Positions 44,706 to 54,144 of a DNA stretch of 64,000 nt are shown piece by piece (the first letter of the stretch is position 1; each line of letters opens with the position of its first letter). The DNA comes from Sphingopyxis sp. PAMC25046 (GTDB lineage Bacteria > Pseudomonadota > Alphaproteobacteria > Sphingomonadales > Sphingomonadaceae): the NCBI RefSeq assembly GCF_004795895.1, contig NZ_CP039250.1:3596001-3660000 (forward strand), given 5' to 3'. The position numbers and the translations under genes were made by a program. The notes under the pieces were generated by a model. That model searched no databases. It was not told the DNA's origin and saw only the letters and a list, made by a program, of their open reading frames with translations.

Positions 44706-45730
44706 CGCGGCAGCAGCAGGCTGGCATCGCCATAGCTGTAGAAGCGGTATTCGGCTTCGATGGCGTGGGCGTATGCCGCCTGCATCGTCTCCAACCCCAT
44801 CAACGCGCTGACCAGCATGAACAAGGTCGAGCGCGGCAGATGAAAGTTGGTCATCAGCCCGTCGATAGCCTTGAAGCGGTAGCCCGGGGTGATGAAGATC
44901 GCGGTGTCGCCCGCGAAGGGCGCGATGGTGCCGTCGTCGGCGGCGGCGCTTTCGAGCAGGCGCAGGCTGGTCGTCCCGACCGCGATCACGCGCCCGCCGC
45001 CCGCGCGGACCGCATTGAGGCGGGCGGCGGTCGCGGCGTCGATCCGTCCCCATTCGGCGTGCATGATATGGTCGTCGGTGTCGTCTGCCTTCACCGGCAG
45101 AAAGGTTCCGGCGCCGACGTGAAGCGTCAGCGTCTCGCTTCGGATTCCGGCCGCCGCGACGGCTTCGAGCAACGTCGGCGTAAAGTGCAGCGCGGCGGTT
45201 GGCGCTGCAACCGCGCCATCCTCGCGCGCGAACATCGTCTGATAGTCGCGGCGGTCGTCGGCGTCGGTCGCGCGCTTGCCCGCGATATAGGGCGGCAGCG
45301 GCATCGTGCCTGCGCGCTCGAGCAGCAGTTCGACCGGCTCGTCGCCGGCGAAGGCGAGAATGAAACTGCCGTCGGCCAGCCGCTCCTCGGCGAGCGCCTG
45401 GACGCCTGCGCCGAAATCGACCGTCTCGCCGACGCGCAGCCGCTTGGCGTTGCGTACGAAGGCTTGCCAGCGGCGGAGGTCGATCCGCTTGTGCAAGGTC
45501 GCGCCGATTTTCGCGTCGCCTCTACGCCCCTCGAGCTGCGCCGGGATGACGCGCGTATCGTTGAAGACGAGGCAATCGCCGGGGCGTAACCACGCCGGCA
45601 GATCGCGCACCCCGGCATCCCTAATGTCCCCGCCATCGACGACAAGCATGCGCGCCGCATCGCGCGGGCGCGCGGGGCGCAGCGCGATGCGTTCACTGGG
45701 CAGCTCGAAATCGAAGGCGTCGACGCGCAT
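44684..45730 (-). CDS. queA: S-adenosylmethionine:tRNA ribosyltransferase-isomerase
   Basis: Second-last step of queuosine: transfers and isomerises the ribosyl of SAM onto preQ1-tRNA. 348 residues. Motifs: [42 protein letters not shown]-like [37 protein letters not shown] and [16 protein letters not shown]. It is 23 bp downstream of the cyclophilin stop and probably belongs to the coaD-cyclophilin-queA unit. Confidence 0.97.
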   Translation of the reverse strand: MRVDAFDFELPSERIALRPARPRDAARMLVVDGGDIRDAGVRDLPAWLRPGDCLVFNDTRVIPAQLEGRRGDAKIGATLHKRIDLRRWQAFVRNAKRLRVGETVDFGAGVQALAEERLADGSFILAFAGDEPVELLLERAGTMPLPPYIAGKRATDADDRRDYQTMFAREDGAVAAPTAALHFTPTLLEAVAAAGIRSETLTLHVGAGTFLPVKADDTDDHIMHAEWGRIDAATAARLNAVRAGGGRVIAVGTTSLRLLESAAADDGTIAPFAGDTAIFITPGYRFKAIDGLMTNFHLPRSTLFMLVSALMGLETMQAAYAHAIEAEYRFYSYGDASLLLPRQSDRSA

Positions 45731-45753
45731 GATGGTTCGCGCGCCTCCCCGGA

Positions 45754-46560
45754 TTACTGGCTGATCGGGGCGTTGAGCTCGTCAGCCGTCACGGTGGGCA
45801 CTACGGCAGGCGCGGGCACCGTCTCGGTCAGCATCGATGCCGGCGGCATCGGCTTGTTGTCGGCGGCGACCGAAACCTGGACCATGCGCGACATCACTTC
45901 AGGCGGCTCGCCCTTATGAATCGCATCGATATACTGCATTCCCGACACGACGCGGCCGAAGGCGGTGTAGCGGCGGTCGAGCGAGAAGCGCGGCTGGAGC
46001 ATGATGAAAAACTGACTGTTCGCGCTGTCCTCGCTCTGCGCGCGCGCCATCGACAGCGTGCCGCGCAGGTGCGGGGTCGGATTGAATTCGGCCTTGAGGT
46101 CGGGAAGCTGCGACCCGCCCTGCCCCGTCGCGGTCGGGTCGCCCGTCTGCGCCATGAATCCGTCGATCACGCGGTGGAACTTGATCCCGTCGTAAAAGCC
46201 CGCGCGCGCAAGCTGCTTGATGCGCTCGACATGGTTCGGCGCGACGTTGGGATAGAGCTGGATCACCACGCGCCCGCCCGTCGAGAGGTCGAGGTTGAGC
46301 ATATATTCGGGGACGCCCATATATTGCTCGGGCGCCATTGCCGGAACTGCGGGCGCGTCCGCCGCCGGCGTCCCGTCGGCCGCCTCGGGCGCGGGGGCGG
46401 GCGTTTCGGCCGGCGCCGGAGCGGGTGTTTCCACCGGCGGCGCCGGCTGGCTTCCCTCGGGGTTCGGCGAGGGCGCGGGCGGCGCTTCCTGCGCCACGGC
46501 GGCCGTCGCGAGACCGAACGCCATCGCCGTCAATACCAAGGGGCGGAAGGAAGATTTCAT
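45754..46560 (-). CDS. Peptidyl-prolyl isomerase, cyclophilin type (exported)
   Basis: Periplasmic folding helper of 268 residues. Signal peptide [24 protein letters not shown], a Pro/Ala-rich linker (about 25-80), then the cyclophilin domain: [17 protein letters not shown] (residues near 150), [20 protein letters not shown], and [14 protein letters not shown]. The active-site Arg of FHRV and the QFFI Phe are kept. ATG at 46560 is chosen for the signal peptide; an in-frame upstream ATG is less likely. Runs to 23 bp before queA. Confidence 0.92.
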   Translation of the reverse strand: MKSSFRPLVLTAMAFGLATAAVAQEAPPAPSPNPEGSQPAPPVETPAPAPAETPAPAPEAADGTPAADAPAVPAMAPEQYMGVPEYMLNLDLSTGGRVVIQLYPNVAPNHVERIKQLARAGFYDGIKFHRVIDGFMAQTGDPTATGQGGSQLPDLKAEFNPTPHLRGTLSMARAQSEDSANSQFFIMLQPRFSLDRRYTAFGRVVSGMQYIDAIHKGEPPEVMSRMVQVSVAADNKPMPPASMLTETVPAPAVVPTVTADELNAPISQ

Positions 46561-46647
46561 GCTGGATCGGCCTTTGTGTAACATTCCGGAATTGCGCCCC
46601 GTCCGGCGCGCCCTAGCTGGAAAAAGCTGAACGCTCAATGGATGGTA

Positions 46648-47154
46648 TCACCCTTCGCCCTGGCGAAGGCCGCGTTCGGCGATACGCGCGGTGACCGCCT
46701 CGCGCACCGCGGGGGTCACGAATTTATGGATGTCGCCGCCGAAGATCGCAATTTCCTTGACCAGACGCGAAGCGATCGGCTGCAAGCCGACGTCGGCCAT
46801 CAGGAAGATCGTTTCGATCCGGTCGTTCAACTGCTGGTTCATCCCCGCCATCTGATATTCATATTCGAAGTCGGCGACCGCGCGCAGCCCGCGGACGATG
46901 ACACTCGCCCCCTCGCGCTCGGCAAAATCCATCAGCAGCGAGTTGAAGCCGACGACGCGGATGTCGCCCTCGATCGACGCGACCTCGGCCTTCACCATCG
47001 CGATGCGTTCGTCGTCGTCGAACATCGGCGACTTGGTGATGTTCGTCGTCACCCCGATCACCAGCCGGTCGACCAGCTTTGCGCCGCGCCGGATGATGTC
47101 CATATGGCCGAGCGTGATCGGATCGAACGTGCCCGGATAAACCCCCACCCGCAT
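46648..47154 (-). CDS. coaD: Phosphopantetheine adenylyltransferase
   Basis: Fourth step of coenzyme A synthesis: 4'-phosphopantetheine + ATP to dephospho-CoA. 168 residues, typical. The nucleotidyltransferase motif YPGTFDPITLGHMDII carries the TxGH ATP site, and the second motif is IASRLVKEIA near residue 128 (ISSTxVKE-like, altered in the first position). DFEYEYQMAGMN is conserved. The ATG overlaps the stop of ispA, so they are co-translated. Confidence 0.96.
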   Translation of the reverse strand: MRVGVYPGTFDPITLGHMDIIRRGAKLVDRLVIGVTTNITKSPMFDDDERIAMVKAEVASIEGDIRVVGFNSLLMDFAEREGASVIVRGLRAVADFEYEYQMAGMNQQLNDRIETIFLMADVGLQPIASRLVKEIAIFGGDIHKFVTPAVREAVTARIAERGLRQGEG

Positions 47155-48074
47155 CAACGGTCCCTTTCCACGACATAGCGCGCGATCGCGCGCAAAAGCG
47201 CCGCCTCTTCGCCGAAGCCGGCAAGATGCTGGATCGCCTGTTCGACGAGCAGCGTCGCCTGTTCGCGCGCGCGCTCCAGCCCCATCAGCGTCACGAAGGT
47301 CGCCTTGCCCGCGGCTTCGTCCTTGTGCAGCGCCTTGCCCGCCAGCGCCTCGTCGCCTTCGACATCCATGATGTCGTCGGCGATCTGGAAGGCCAGCCCG
47401 ATGTCGCGCGCATAGCCGCGCAAGGGGCGCCGCCCCTCGGGCGGGATGCGCGCGAGTATCGCACCCGCCTCGACCGAAAAGGCGATCAGCGCGCCGGTCT
47501 TGAGCTGCTGGAGCCGCGTCACCGTCGGCAGGTCGAAATCCGATGTTTCGGCGGCGAGATCCATCATCTGCCCGCCCGCCATGCCCGCCGGCCCCGCGGC
47601 GCGCGCAAGTTCGCAGCAAAGCTCGCCGCGCACGAACGGGTCGGAGCTGGTCGCCGGGTCGCACAGCCATTCGAAGGCGAGGGCGTGGAGCGAATCGCCC
47701 GCGAGCACCGCCGTCGCCTCGTCGAACGCCTTGTGCACCGTCGGCTTGCCGCGGCGCATATCGTCGTCGTCCATACACGGCAAATCGTCGTGGATCAGCG
47801 AATAAACGTGCATCGCCTCGACCGCCGCGCCGACCCGCAGGGTCAGCGCGCGATCGACGTGGAACAGGTCGCCGGCCGCGCGGACGAGCATCGGACGCAG
47901 CCGTTTCCCGCCGGCGATCGCCGCGTGGCGCATCGCTTCATAGAGCGGCCCACGCGGGTCGGCGGGCACGGGCAGCAACTGGTCGAACAACCGGTCGATC
48001 CCCGCCACGACCTCGGCCTGGGTCGAAAGCAGCAATTTCGTGCCCCGCGAAAGCTGGTCGTCGGCGAGCGCCAT
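47154..48074 (-). CDS. ispA: Polyprenyl synthetase (farnesyl/geranyl diphosphate synthase)
   Basis: Makes farnesyl diphosphate from IPP and DMAPP. 306 residues. First Asp-rich motif DDLPCMDDDDMRRG (the CxxD spacing and residues before it suit short-chain, C15-type bacterial FPPS), second DDIMDVEGDE. GGKRLRPMLVRAAGD marks the substrate site. Lies between xseB (6 bp upstream) and coaD, the usual xseB-ispA order. Product chain length is inferred from motif type only. Confidence 0.94.
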   Translation of the reverse strand: MALADDQLSRGTKLLLSTQAEVVAGIDRLFDQLLPVPADPRGPLYEAMRHAAIAGGKRLRPMLVRAAGDLFHVDRALTLRVGAAVEAMHVYSLIHDDLPCMDDDDMRRGKPTVHKAFDEATAVLAGDSLHALAFEWLCDPATSSDPFVRGELCCELARAAGPAGMAGGQMMDLAAETSDFDLPTVTRLQQLKTGALIAFSVEAGAILARIPPEGRRPLRGYARDIGLAFQIADDIMDVEGDEALAGKALHKDEAAGKATFVTLMGLERAREQATLLVEQAIQHLAGFGEEAALLRAIARYVVERDR

Positions 48075-48080
48075 GACCGA

Positions 48081-48344
48081 TCAGCTTTCGCCGAAGGGGG
48101 TGGTTCCCGCAGGACGGCCGTCGGCACCCAGGCTGACCTGCTCGATCCGCGCCTGCGCCGCCGCAAGCCGCGCTTCGCAATGGCCGCGCAGCGCGTGGCC
48201 GCGCTCGTAAAGCGTCACCGATTCCTCAAGGCTGACGTCGCCGCTTTCGAGCCGCCGCACGATCGTTTCAAGCTCGCCCATCGCGGCTTCGAACGACAGC
48301 GAGGCGATGTCGGGCGCGGCAGCTGGGTCGGGGGTGTCCGTCAT
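48081..48344 (-). CDS. xseB: Exodeoxyribonuclease VII small subunit
   Basis: Partner of XseA in single-strand exonuclease VII. 87 residues. Core [38 protein letters not shown] matches the family closely. The C-terminus is longer and more variable. Six bp before ispA and on the same strand. The large subunit gene is not in the window. Confidence 0.95.
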   Translation of the reverse strand: MTDTPDPAAAPDIASLSFEAAMGELETIVRRLESGDVSLEESVTLYERGHALRGHCEARLAAAQARIEQVSLGADGRPAGTTPFGES

Positions 48345-48417
48345 GGCCCCTGCTTTGGCCCCTTCGCCCCCTCGCGGTCAAGCTTGACGTGGTGATTTTG
48401 CCCGATAGCGTCGCACC

Positions 48418-49071
48418 ATGTTCATCGGCCATTTCGCCCCGGCGCTGGTCGCCGCAGCCCGCCCACGGGCGGCGGGGCTCGGAACGCTGTTCGTCGCGGC
48501 GCAGCTTGTCGACATCGGCTTCGCCTTGCTGCTGACCCCCAGGATCGAGGCGATGCGCATCGTCCCTGGCATCACCGCGATGAACCCGATGGACCTCCAT
48601 CATATGCCCTATACGCATAGCCTGCTCGGCGCGGCGCTCTGGGCCGTCGCCTTCGGCCTGCTGGTCCAACTCGCCACGAAGTGCCGCGAGGCTGCGATCG
48701 GCGCCGCGCTGGTGGTCGTCTCGCACTGGTTTATCGACCTGCTCGTCCATATCCCCGATCTCACGCTCTATGGCGCACCGCCGAAGCTGGGGCTCGGACT
48801 ATGGAATCATCCGATGATTGCGATGTCGCTGGAAATACTGCTGATCGGCGCCGCCTTTCTCTATTATGCCCGCCGTACCGAAGCCTCCGCGGGCAATCGC
48901 CGGCTGTGGATTCTCGCCGGACTTCTCGCCTTTGCGCAGGCGACCGACTGGTTCGGGCCAAAGGAGCCTGTCTATTCGCTCGCCATCCCGGCGACGATGC
49001 TCTTCGCTTACGCGTTGCTTGCCGGTACCGCGGCTTGGGCGGGAGCGGGCCGGCGGCGCCTGCCCCGCTGA
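48418..49071 (+). CDS. Membrane protein with metal-dependent-hydrolase-like motifs
   Basis: 217 residues with about six TM segments. His/Asp motifs embedded in the membrane part recall the YdjM/DUF457-like family: HFAPALVAA, QLVDIGFALLL, DLHHMPYTHSLLGA and SHWFIDLLVHIPD. These families are often called LexA-regulated membrane hydrolases, but no activity is proven. Divergent from xseB with 73 bp between. Monocistronic as far as seen. Confidence 0.72.
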   Translation: MFIGHFAPALVAAARPRAAGLGTLFVAAQLVDIGFALLLTPRIEAMRIVPGITAMNPMDLHHMPYTHSLLGAALWAVAFGLLVQLATKCREAAIGAALVVVSHWFIDLLVHIPDLTLYGAPPKLGLGLWNHPMIAMSLEILLIGAAFLYYARRTEASAGNRRLWILAGLLAFAQATDWFGPKEPVYSLAIPATMLFAYALLAGTAAWAGAGRRRLPR

Positions 49072-49202
49072 CCCTTTCGCTTCAGCGCAATCACGCTTCG
49101 GTTTTTTGCAATTGCTGGCGCGCGCCTCGCCGGCCATGTTGCACCGCACAAGAAGAGAGGGGCTCGAAGGCAAGTTTTGTTCAACCGACAAGGACTTGCA
49201 CC

Positions 49203-49499
49203 ATGAAAAACTATATTCTCCCCGCCCTTGGTTTGCTCGCGCTGGCGCCGACCGCCGCGCTCGCCAAGGACGAACCGGTCAAGCGTTTCGAGCATGAAGG
49301 CTCGACCTATAGCTATACCGTCACCAAGGTGGGCGACACCCGCGTCATCAGCGGCGTCGAGGAACGCACCGGCAAGCCGTTCACGCTCCGCGTTGGCAGC
49401 CACCGCGTCCGCGGCACCGTCGGCTCGCAGCAGGTCAGCTTCACGCTCCGCGACGTCGAACCGCTCAAGGTCGAGACGACCACGCTCGCTTCGCGCTAA
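49203..49499 (+). CDS. Small exported protein of unknown function
   Basis: 98 residues: signal peptide MKNYILPALGLLALAPTAALA, then a charged, beta-rich chain with paired Arg/Glu and Val/Thr (YSYTVTKVGDTRVISG, TLRVGSHRVRG), resembling a small single-domain exported protein with no enzyme motif. No cysteines. A strong terminator follows directly, so it is likely a single-gene unit. The region upstream (49072-49202) has no gene. Confidence 0.75.
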   Translation: MKNYILPALGLLALAPTAALAKDEPVKRFEHEGSTYSYTVTKVGDTRVISGVEERTGKPFTLRVGSHRVRGTVGSQQVSFTLRDVEPLKVETTTLASR

Positions 49500-49515
49500 A
49501 ACAAGCTCCGACCGC

Positions 49516-49547
49516 AGACCCCATGATGTTTTCGCATCATGGGGTCT
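49516..49547 (+). terminator. Rho-independent terminator
   Basis: Perfect 13-bp stem AGACCCCATGATG / CATCATGGGGTCT with loop TTTTCG, followed by GTTCGTTTT, 16 bp after the small exported protein. Confidence 0.88.
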
Positions 49548-49570
49548 GTTCGTTTTGCGCCTGTGCCAAG

Positions 49571-49835
49571 AGCTTCCCCTCCCGAATTGGAAACGCCGTG
49601 ATCGAGCCGGGCCGTTCGCTGGCAAGGAGTGGGGCGCCGCGCGGGCTGGTAGCCCGTGCAAGCGCCGCGACGCCGTCCAGCGGGCGGCCCGGCTCGACCC
49701 CGGAGGGGCGGGTCGATTTTGGCCCATTGCGGCGCTGCTCGTCGGTCACAATGCGATGACATTGCGCCCTCCTCGCGCCTTGCACTGGGTCAAAATCGAC
49801 TCCGTCACGGCGCTTCCAATTCGGGAGGGGAAGCT
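49571..49835. repeat. 265-bp nested inverted-repeat element before purL
   Basis: Outer arms 49571-49600 and 49806-49835 are 30-bp inverted repeats with one mismatch. Inside are two more perfect pairs: TCGAGCCGGGCCG / CGGCCCGGCTCGA (49602 and 49685) and GTCGATTTTG / CAAAATCGAC (49712 and 49791), plus a short GCGGGCTGGTAGCCCGT-like hairpin. No coding potential is evident. It fills most of the 349-bp gap upstream of purL, ending 13 bp before its start. It may be a non-autonomous mobile palindromic element or a structured RNA leader. Confidence 0.7.
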
Positions 49836-49848
49836 CTAAAGGCGCGCC

Positions 49849-52092
49849 ATGACTCAGCAAGCGCCCGCTATCACCCCCGAAATCGTCGCCGAGCATGGGC
49901 TCTCGCCCGAGGAATATGATCGCGTCCTGAACGCGATCGGGCGCGAACCGAACCTCGTCGAACTCGGCATCTTCTCGGTCATGTGGTCCGAGCATTGCAG
50001 CTATAAGAGCTCGCGCATCCATTTGAAGAAACTGCCGACCGAGGCGCCCTGGGTGATCTGCGGCCCCGGCGAGAATGCCGGCGTCATCGACATCGGCACC
50101 GGCCCGGACGGCAAGAAGCTCGCCGCGATCTTCAAGATGGAGAGCCACAACCACCCGTCGTATATCGAACCCTATCAGGGCGCGGCGACCGGGGTCGGCG
50201 GCATTTTGCGGGACGTCTTCACCATGGGCGCGCGTCCGGTCGCGAACCTCAACGCGCTGCGCTTCGGCCGCCCCGACCATCCGAAGATGAAGCACCTCAT
50301 TTCGGGCGTCGTCCACGGCATCGGCGGCTATGGCAATTGCGTCGGCGTCCCGACCGTCGGCGGCGAGGTCAATTTCCACAAGGCCTATGACGGCAACATC
50401 CTTGTCAACGCGATGACCGTCGGCGTCGCCGAGCAGGACAAGATCTTCTATTCGGCCGCATCGGGCGTCGGCAATCCAATCGTCTATGTCGGCTCGAAAA
50501 CCGGCCGCGACGGCATCCACGGCGCGACGATGGCAAGCGCGGACTTCGGCGAGGATGCCGAGGAAAAGCGCCCGACGGTGCAGGTCGGCGACCCTTTCAC
50601 CGAAAAATTGCTGATCGAGGCGTGCCTCGAGCTGATGGCGTCGGACGCGATCGTCGCGATTCAGGATATGGGCGCCGCGGGCCTCACCAGCTCGTCGGTC
50701 GAGATGGCGTCGAAGGGCGGCGTCGGCCTCCACCTCAAGATGGACGATGTGCCGCAGCGCGAAACGGGCATGACGGCATACGAAATGATGCTGTCCGAAT
50801 CGCAGGAACGCATGCTGATGGTGCTGAAGCCCGGCAAGGAAGAGTTTGCGAAAGCGATCTTCCACAAATGGGAGCTCGATTTCGCGGTCATCGGCACCGT
50901 CACCGATACGGGGCGGATGGTGCTCGAACATCATGGCGAGATCGTCTGCGACATCCCGCTCGCTCCGCTCGCCGACGATGCCCCGCTCTACGACCGCCCG
51001 CACGTCGCGACGCCCAAGCAGGTCGAACTGACGAACGTCCCCGAGACACAGGACGTCGCCGCCGATCTCAAGACATTGATGGGCACGCCCGACATCGCCA
51101 GCCGCCGCTGGATCTGGGAGCAATATGACAGCCAGGTCGGCGCCGACACGGTGCAGACCGGCGGCGACGCCGCGCTCGTCCGCATCCACGGCACCAACCG
51201 CGCACTCGCGATGTCGACCGACTGTACTCCGCGCTATTGCTATGCCGACCCCGTCGAGGGCGGCAAGCAGGCGGTCGCCGAAACCTGGCGCAACATCAGC
51301 GCGGTCGGCGCCACGCCCTTGGCGATCACCAATTGCCTCAACTTCGCCAACCCGCAGCGCCCCGAAATCATGGGCCAGATTACCGGCTGCCTCGACGGCA
51401 TGGCAGAGGCGTGCCGCGCGCTCGACTATCCGATCGTCTCGGGCAACGTCAGCCTCTATAACGAGAGCAAGGCGACCGGCGGCGGCAGCGCGATCCTGCC
51501 GACCCCCGCGATCGGCGGCGTCGGGGTGATCGAAGATCTGAACAAGGCGGTCGGCATCGGCTTCAAGCGCACCGGCGACATCGTGCTCGCGGTCGGCGAA
51601 CGCGCCGGCCATCTTGGCCAGTCGGTCTGGCTGCGCGAAATTCTGGGCCGCGAGGAAGGGCCGCCGCCGCCCGTCGACCTCAAGGCCGAAAAGCGCACCG
51701 GCGACTTCATCCGGGGGGCGATCAACGCCGGTTGGATCACCGCCTGCCACGACGTGTCCGACGGCGGCATGGCGGTCGCGCTTGCCGAAATGGCCTTGAA
51801 GTCGAACATCGGCGTGCTGGTGAGCGAGGAACAGCCCTTCGGCGTCGCCGAAAGCTTCTTCGGCGAGGATCAGGGGCTTTATCTGGTCACCGTCTGCGAC
51901 ACCTGCCTCGCCGACTTCCTCGACGCCGCGGGCCGCGCCGACGTGCCGGTCGATCCGGTCGGTCGCACGATCAAGGACCGCATCGTCTTCGAACTCGAGG
52001 GAAGCGACCATCAGGTGACGCTCGCCGAACTGCGCGAGGCGCATGAGGGCTTTTTTCCGAACCTGATGGGGGCCGACGCAGCGCTGGCATAA
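49849..52092 (+). CDS. purL: Phosphoribosylformylglycinamidine synthase subunit II
   Basis: Fourth purine step: FGAR + ATP + NH3 to FGAM. 747 residues, the small alphaproteobacterial PurL that works with PurS and PurQ. Motifs: [46 protein letters not shown], and later [12 protein letters not shown] and VGVIEDLNK. It begins 13 bp after the palindromic element; a normal ribosome site is hard to see (AAAGGC). purS and purQ are not in this window. Confidence 0.97.
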   Translation: MTQQAPAITPEIVAEHGLSPEEYDRVLNAIGREPNLVELGIFSVMWSEHCSYKSSRIHLKKLPTEAPWVICGPGENAGVIDIGTGPDGKKLAAIFKMESHNHPSYIEPYQGAATGVGGILRDVFTMGARPVANLNALRFGRPDHPKMKHLISGVVHGIGGYGNCVGVPTVGGEVNFHKAYDGNILVNAMTVGVAEQDKIFYSAASGVGNPIVYVGSKTGRDGIHGATMASADFGEDAEEKRPTVQVGDPFTEKLLIEACLELMASDAIVAIQDMGAAGLTSSSVEMASKGGVGLHLKMDDVPQRETGMTAYEMMLSESQERMLMVLKPGKEEFAKAIFHKWELDFAVIGTVTDTGRMVLEHHGEIVCDIPLAPLADDAPLYDRPHVATPKQVELTNVPETQDVAADLKTLMGTPDIASRRWIWEQYDSQVGADTVQTGGDAALVRIHGTNRALAMSTDCTPRYCYADPVEGGKQAVAETWRNISAVGATPLAITNCLNFANPQRPEIMGQITGCLDGMAEACRALDYPIVSGNVSLYNESKATGGGSAILPTPAIGGVGVIEDLNKAVGIGFKRTGDIVLAVGERAGHLGQSVWLREILGREEGPPPPVDLKAEKRTGDFIRGAINAGWITACHDVSDGGMAVALAEMALKSNIGVLVSEEQPFGVAESFFGEDQGLYLVTVCDTCLADFLDAAGRADVPVDPVGRTIKDRIVFELEGSDHQVTLAELREAHEGFFPNLMGADAALA

Positions 52093-52111
52093 GCCCCGCC
52101 GAACACTCTAA

Positions 52112-52211
52112 CCCGTTCGCCCCGAGCTTGTCGAAGAGCCGTTCTTTCTTTAGCCGTTGCAAGGAAGAACAGTGCTTCGACAACCCCGGATCAGGTCCGG
52201 GAACGAACGGG
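52112..52211. repeat. REP-like palindromic element
   Basis: CCCGTTCG (52112) and CGAACGGG (52204) as outer arms; inside, GAGCTTGTCGAAG and GTGCTTCGAC, GTTCTTTCTT / AAGGAAGAAC (one mismatch), and CCGGATCAGGTCCGG. Same intergenic family style as the elements at 14817 and 18885. Located between purL and the DUF72 gene. Confidence 0.75.
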
Positions 52212-52225
52212 ATAGGTGGTGATTC

Positions 52226-52963
52226 ATGAGCATCCATGTCGGCGTCGGCGGCTGGACCTTCGAACCGTGGCGGGGCACATTCTACCCCGACAAGCATCCG
52301 CAGAAGCGCGAGCTCGAATATGCCGGCCAGCATTTGACCGGGATCGAGATCAACGGCACCTATTACGGCAGCCAGAAGCCCGAGAGCTTTGCCAACTGGG
52401 CCGCCTCGGTGCCCGACGGTTTCAAGTTCAGCGTCAAGGCGTCACGTTTCACGACCAACCGCAAAGTGCTGGCCGAGGGCGCGGCGTCGATCGAGAAATT
52501 CCTGACGCAGGGACTGACGCGGCTCGGCGACCGGCTGGGTCCGATCCACTGGCAATTCATGGCAACGAAGAAATTCGACCGCGACGATTTCGCGGGCTTC
52601 CTCGACCTGCTTCCCGACAGTCAGGACGGCCTCAAGCTGCGCCATGCGATCGAGGTCCGCGACGAAAGCTTCCGCGATCCGGCCTTCATCGACTTGGCTC
52701 GAGAACGCAACATGGCAGTCGTCTACGCCGACAGCGACGAATTCCCGTGCATCGACGAACAGACCGCCGACTTCACCTACGCACGGCTCCAGCGCAGCCA
52801 AGAGGATGTCGAAACGGGTTATGACGACAAGGCACTCGACCATTGGGCGAAGCAGGCGCGCGAGTGGGCCAGGGGCGACCGCGACGTCTTCCTCTTCTTT
52901 ATATCCGGCGCGAAGGTGCGCAACCCCGCCGCGGCGCAGGCGCTGATCGCGAAGCTCGGCTGA
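52226..52963 (+). CDS. DUF72 family protein
   Basis: 245 residues, TIM-barrel-like family (COG1801). Family start HVGVGGWTFEPWRGTFYP; further ITGIEINGTYYGSQ-like GIEINGTYYGS, FSVKASRFTTN, LGPIHWQFMATKKF (usually LGPVLWQLP) and VEVRDESF-like IEVRDESFRD with VVYADSDEFP. Ends at a small convergent gap (6 bp) from the HxlR regulator. No proven activity. Confidence 0.92.
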   Translation: MSIHVGVGGWTFEPWRGTFYPDKHPQKRELEYAGQHLTGIEINGTYYGSQKPESFANWAASVPDGFKFSVKASRFTTNRKVLAEGAASIEKFLTQGLTRLGDRLGPIHWQFMATKKFDRDDFAGFLDLLPDSQDGLKLRHAIEVRDESFRDPAFIDLARERNMAVVYADSDEFPCIDEQTADFTYARLQRSQEDVETGYDDKALDHWAKQAREWARGDRDVFLFFISGAKVRNPAAAQALIAKLG

Positions 52964-52969
52964 CCGACC

Positions 52970-53317
52970 TCACTGACCGCCGGCGCTCGGCGGCTGCAGA
53001 TTGCGTTTCCCCCACTCGCATAGCGGCGTGAGCGCTTCGTTGAGCGAAGCCCCCAGCGCGGTGACCGAATAATCGACGCGCGGCGGGACCTGATGGAACA
53101 TCTCGCGGTGGACAAGGCCGTCGGCCTCCATTTCGCGCAATTGCTGGATCAGCATCTTTTCGCTGATCCCGGCGATGCGGCGCTTGAGCGCGCCGAAGCG
53201 TACGGGCGTATCGTGAAGCTCCCAGAGAATCAGCGCCTTCCACTTCCCGCCGATGATCTCGAACACCGGCCCAAGACCGTCATTATAGGGTTGATTGCGT
53301 GTCGTCACGATCGCCAA
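52970..53317 (-). CDS. HxlR-family transcriptional regulator
   Basis: 115 residues, single winged helix. Core EIIGGKWKALILWELHDTPVRF, FGALKRRIAGISEKMLIQQLREMEADGLV, and YSVTALGASLNEALTPL. One cysteine (LCEWG). HxlR proteins often sense quinones or electrophiles through cysteine and control a divergent redox gene, which is what is found here: an FMN reductase-like gene 127 bp away. The start is TTG at 53317, or GTG at 53308; no ATG is available. Confidence 0.9.
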   Translation of the reverse strand: MAIVTTRNQPYNDGLGPVFEIIGGKWKALILWELHDTPVRFGALKRRIAGISEKMLIQQLREMEADGLVHREMFHQVPPRVDYSVTALGASLNEALTPLCEWGKRNLQPPSAGGQ

Positions 53318-53443
53318 TTCTTACCTGATGGTGAGTATATAACAAAATAGTAGGTAGTTGATTGATAGAAAGTATAACGCCACTCCCTTTCGTCAACAAG
53401 ACGCGGCAACCGTGCCGCGCCCAACACGAAAGGATTGGCCGAT

Positions 53444-54091
53444 ATGTCCGAAAAACTACTCATTCTTGTCGGAAGCCCGCGCCGGAATGGTAACAGCGCG
53501 ACACTGGCCGACGCCGTCCGGCGCGGCGCCGAGGCAGCGGGCAGCGATGTCACGCTGCGGTTTCTGGACGATCATATTTCCGGCTTTCTGCGCGATTGCC
53601 GCCAATGCCGTCGCCCCGACGGCGAGTGCACGATCGACGACCCCTATCGCGCGCTGTTCTTCGAAGATTTTCTGCCCGCGCGCGGGGTGGTTTTCTGCTC
53701 GCCCATCTATTGGTACGGCGTGTCCGCCCAGATCAAGGCGTTCTTCGATCGTAGCTTCTGTTATTATGCGGCCTCCTATCCGGGGTCCGAGGATGCGCTC
53801 GCGGCGATGGCCGGCAAACGGCTCGGCGTCGTGTTGGCGTCGGAGGAAACATATCCCGGCGTCGCGCTCGGCATCGTCCACCAGATTCAGGAGTTTTCCC
53901 GCTACACCGGTTCGGACTTCGTCGGCGTTGTACGCGGGGCTGGCAACAGCCGCGGCGAGGTCCGCCGCGATCCGGCGAACCCCGTCGGCGACGCCGAACG
54001 GCTAGGCAGGGAATTTTTCGCCCGGTCCTATTCCGACTATCGGCTGGAAACGCCGCGCAGCCCGCGCGTCTGGCCCGAACAAGCGGCCTGA
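53444..54091 (+). CDS. NADPH-dependent FMN reductase/flavodoxin-like protein
   Basis: 215 residues. Flavin phosphate site GSPRRNGNSATLADAV at the N-terminus; CRQCRRPDGECTIDDPY, a cysteine pair region typical for the iron-sulfur-flavoprotein/NAD(P)H oxidoreductase branch; SPIYWYGVSAQIKAFFDRSF, the second flavin contact. ATG at 53444 with AAAGGA upstream. Divergent from the HxlR gene, which probably represses it. Likely quinone or other electrophile reduction. Confidence 0.88.
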   Translation: MSEKLLILVGSPRRNGNSATLADAVRRGAEAAGSDVTLRFLDDHISGFLRDCRQCRRPDGECTIDDPYRALFFEDFLPARGVVFCSPIYWYGVSAQIKAFFDRSFCYYAASYPGSEDALAAMAGKRLGVVLASEETYPGVALGIVHQIQEFSRYTGSDFVGVVRGAGNSRGEVRRDPANPVGDAERLGREFFARSYSDYRLETPRSPRVWPEQAA

Positions 54092-54144
54092 TCGCCAGCG
54101 GTTCGGCATCGGTCCCCGGCCTTCGCCGGGCCGATGTCGGGAAT

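Noticed and set aside
49571..49835. Insertion sequence
   Set aside because: Inverted-repeat ends are present but there is no transposase frame and no clear target-site duplication could be seen.
49537..52044. 835-codon minus-strand open frame opposite purL
   Set aside because: Antisense shadow of purL running into the palindromic element.
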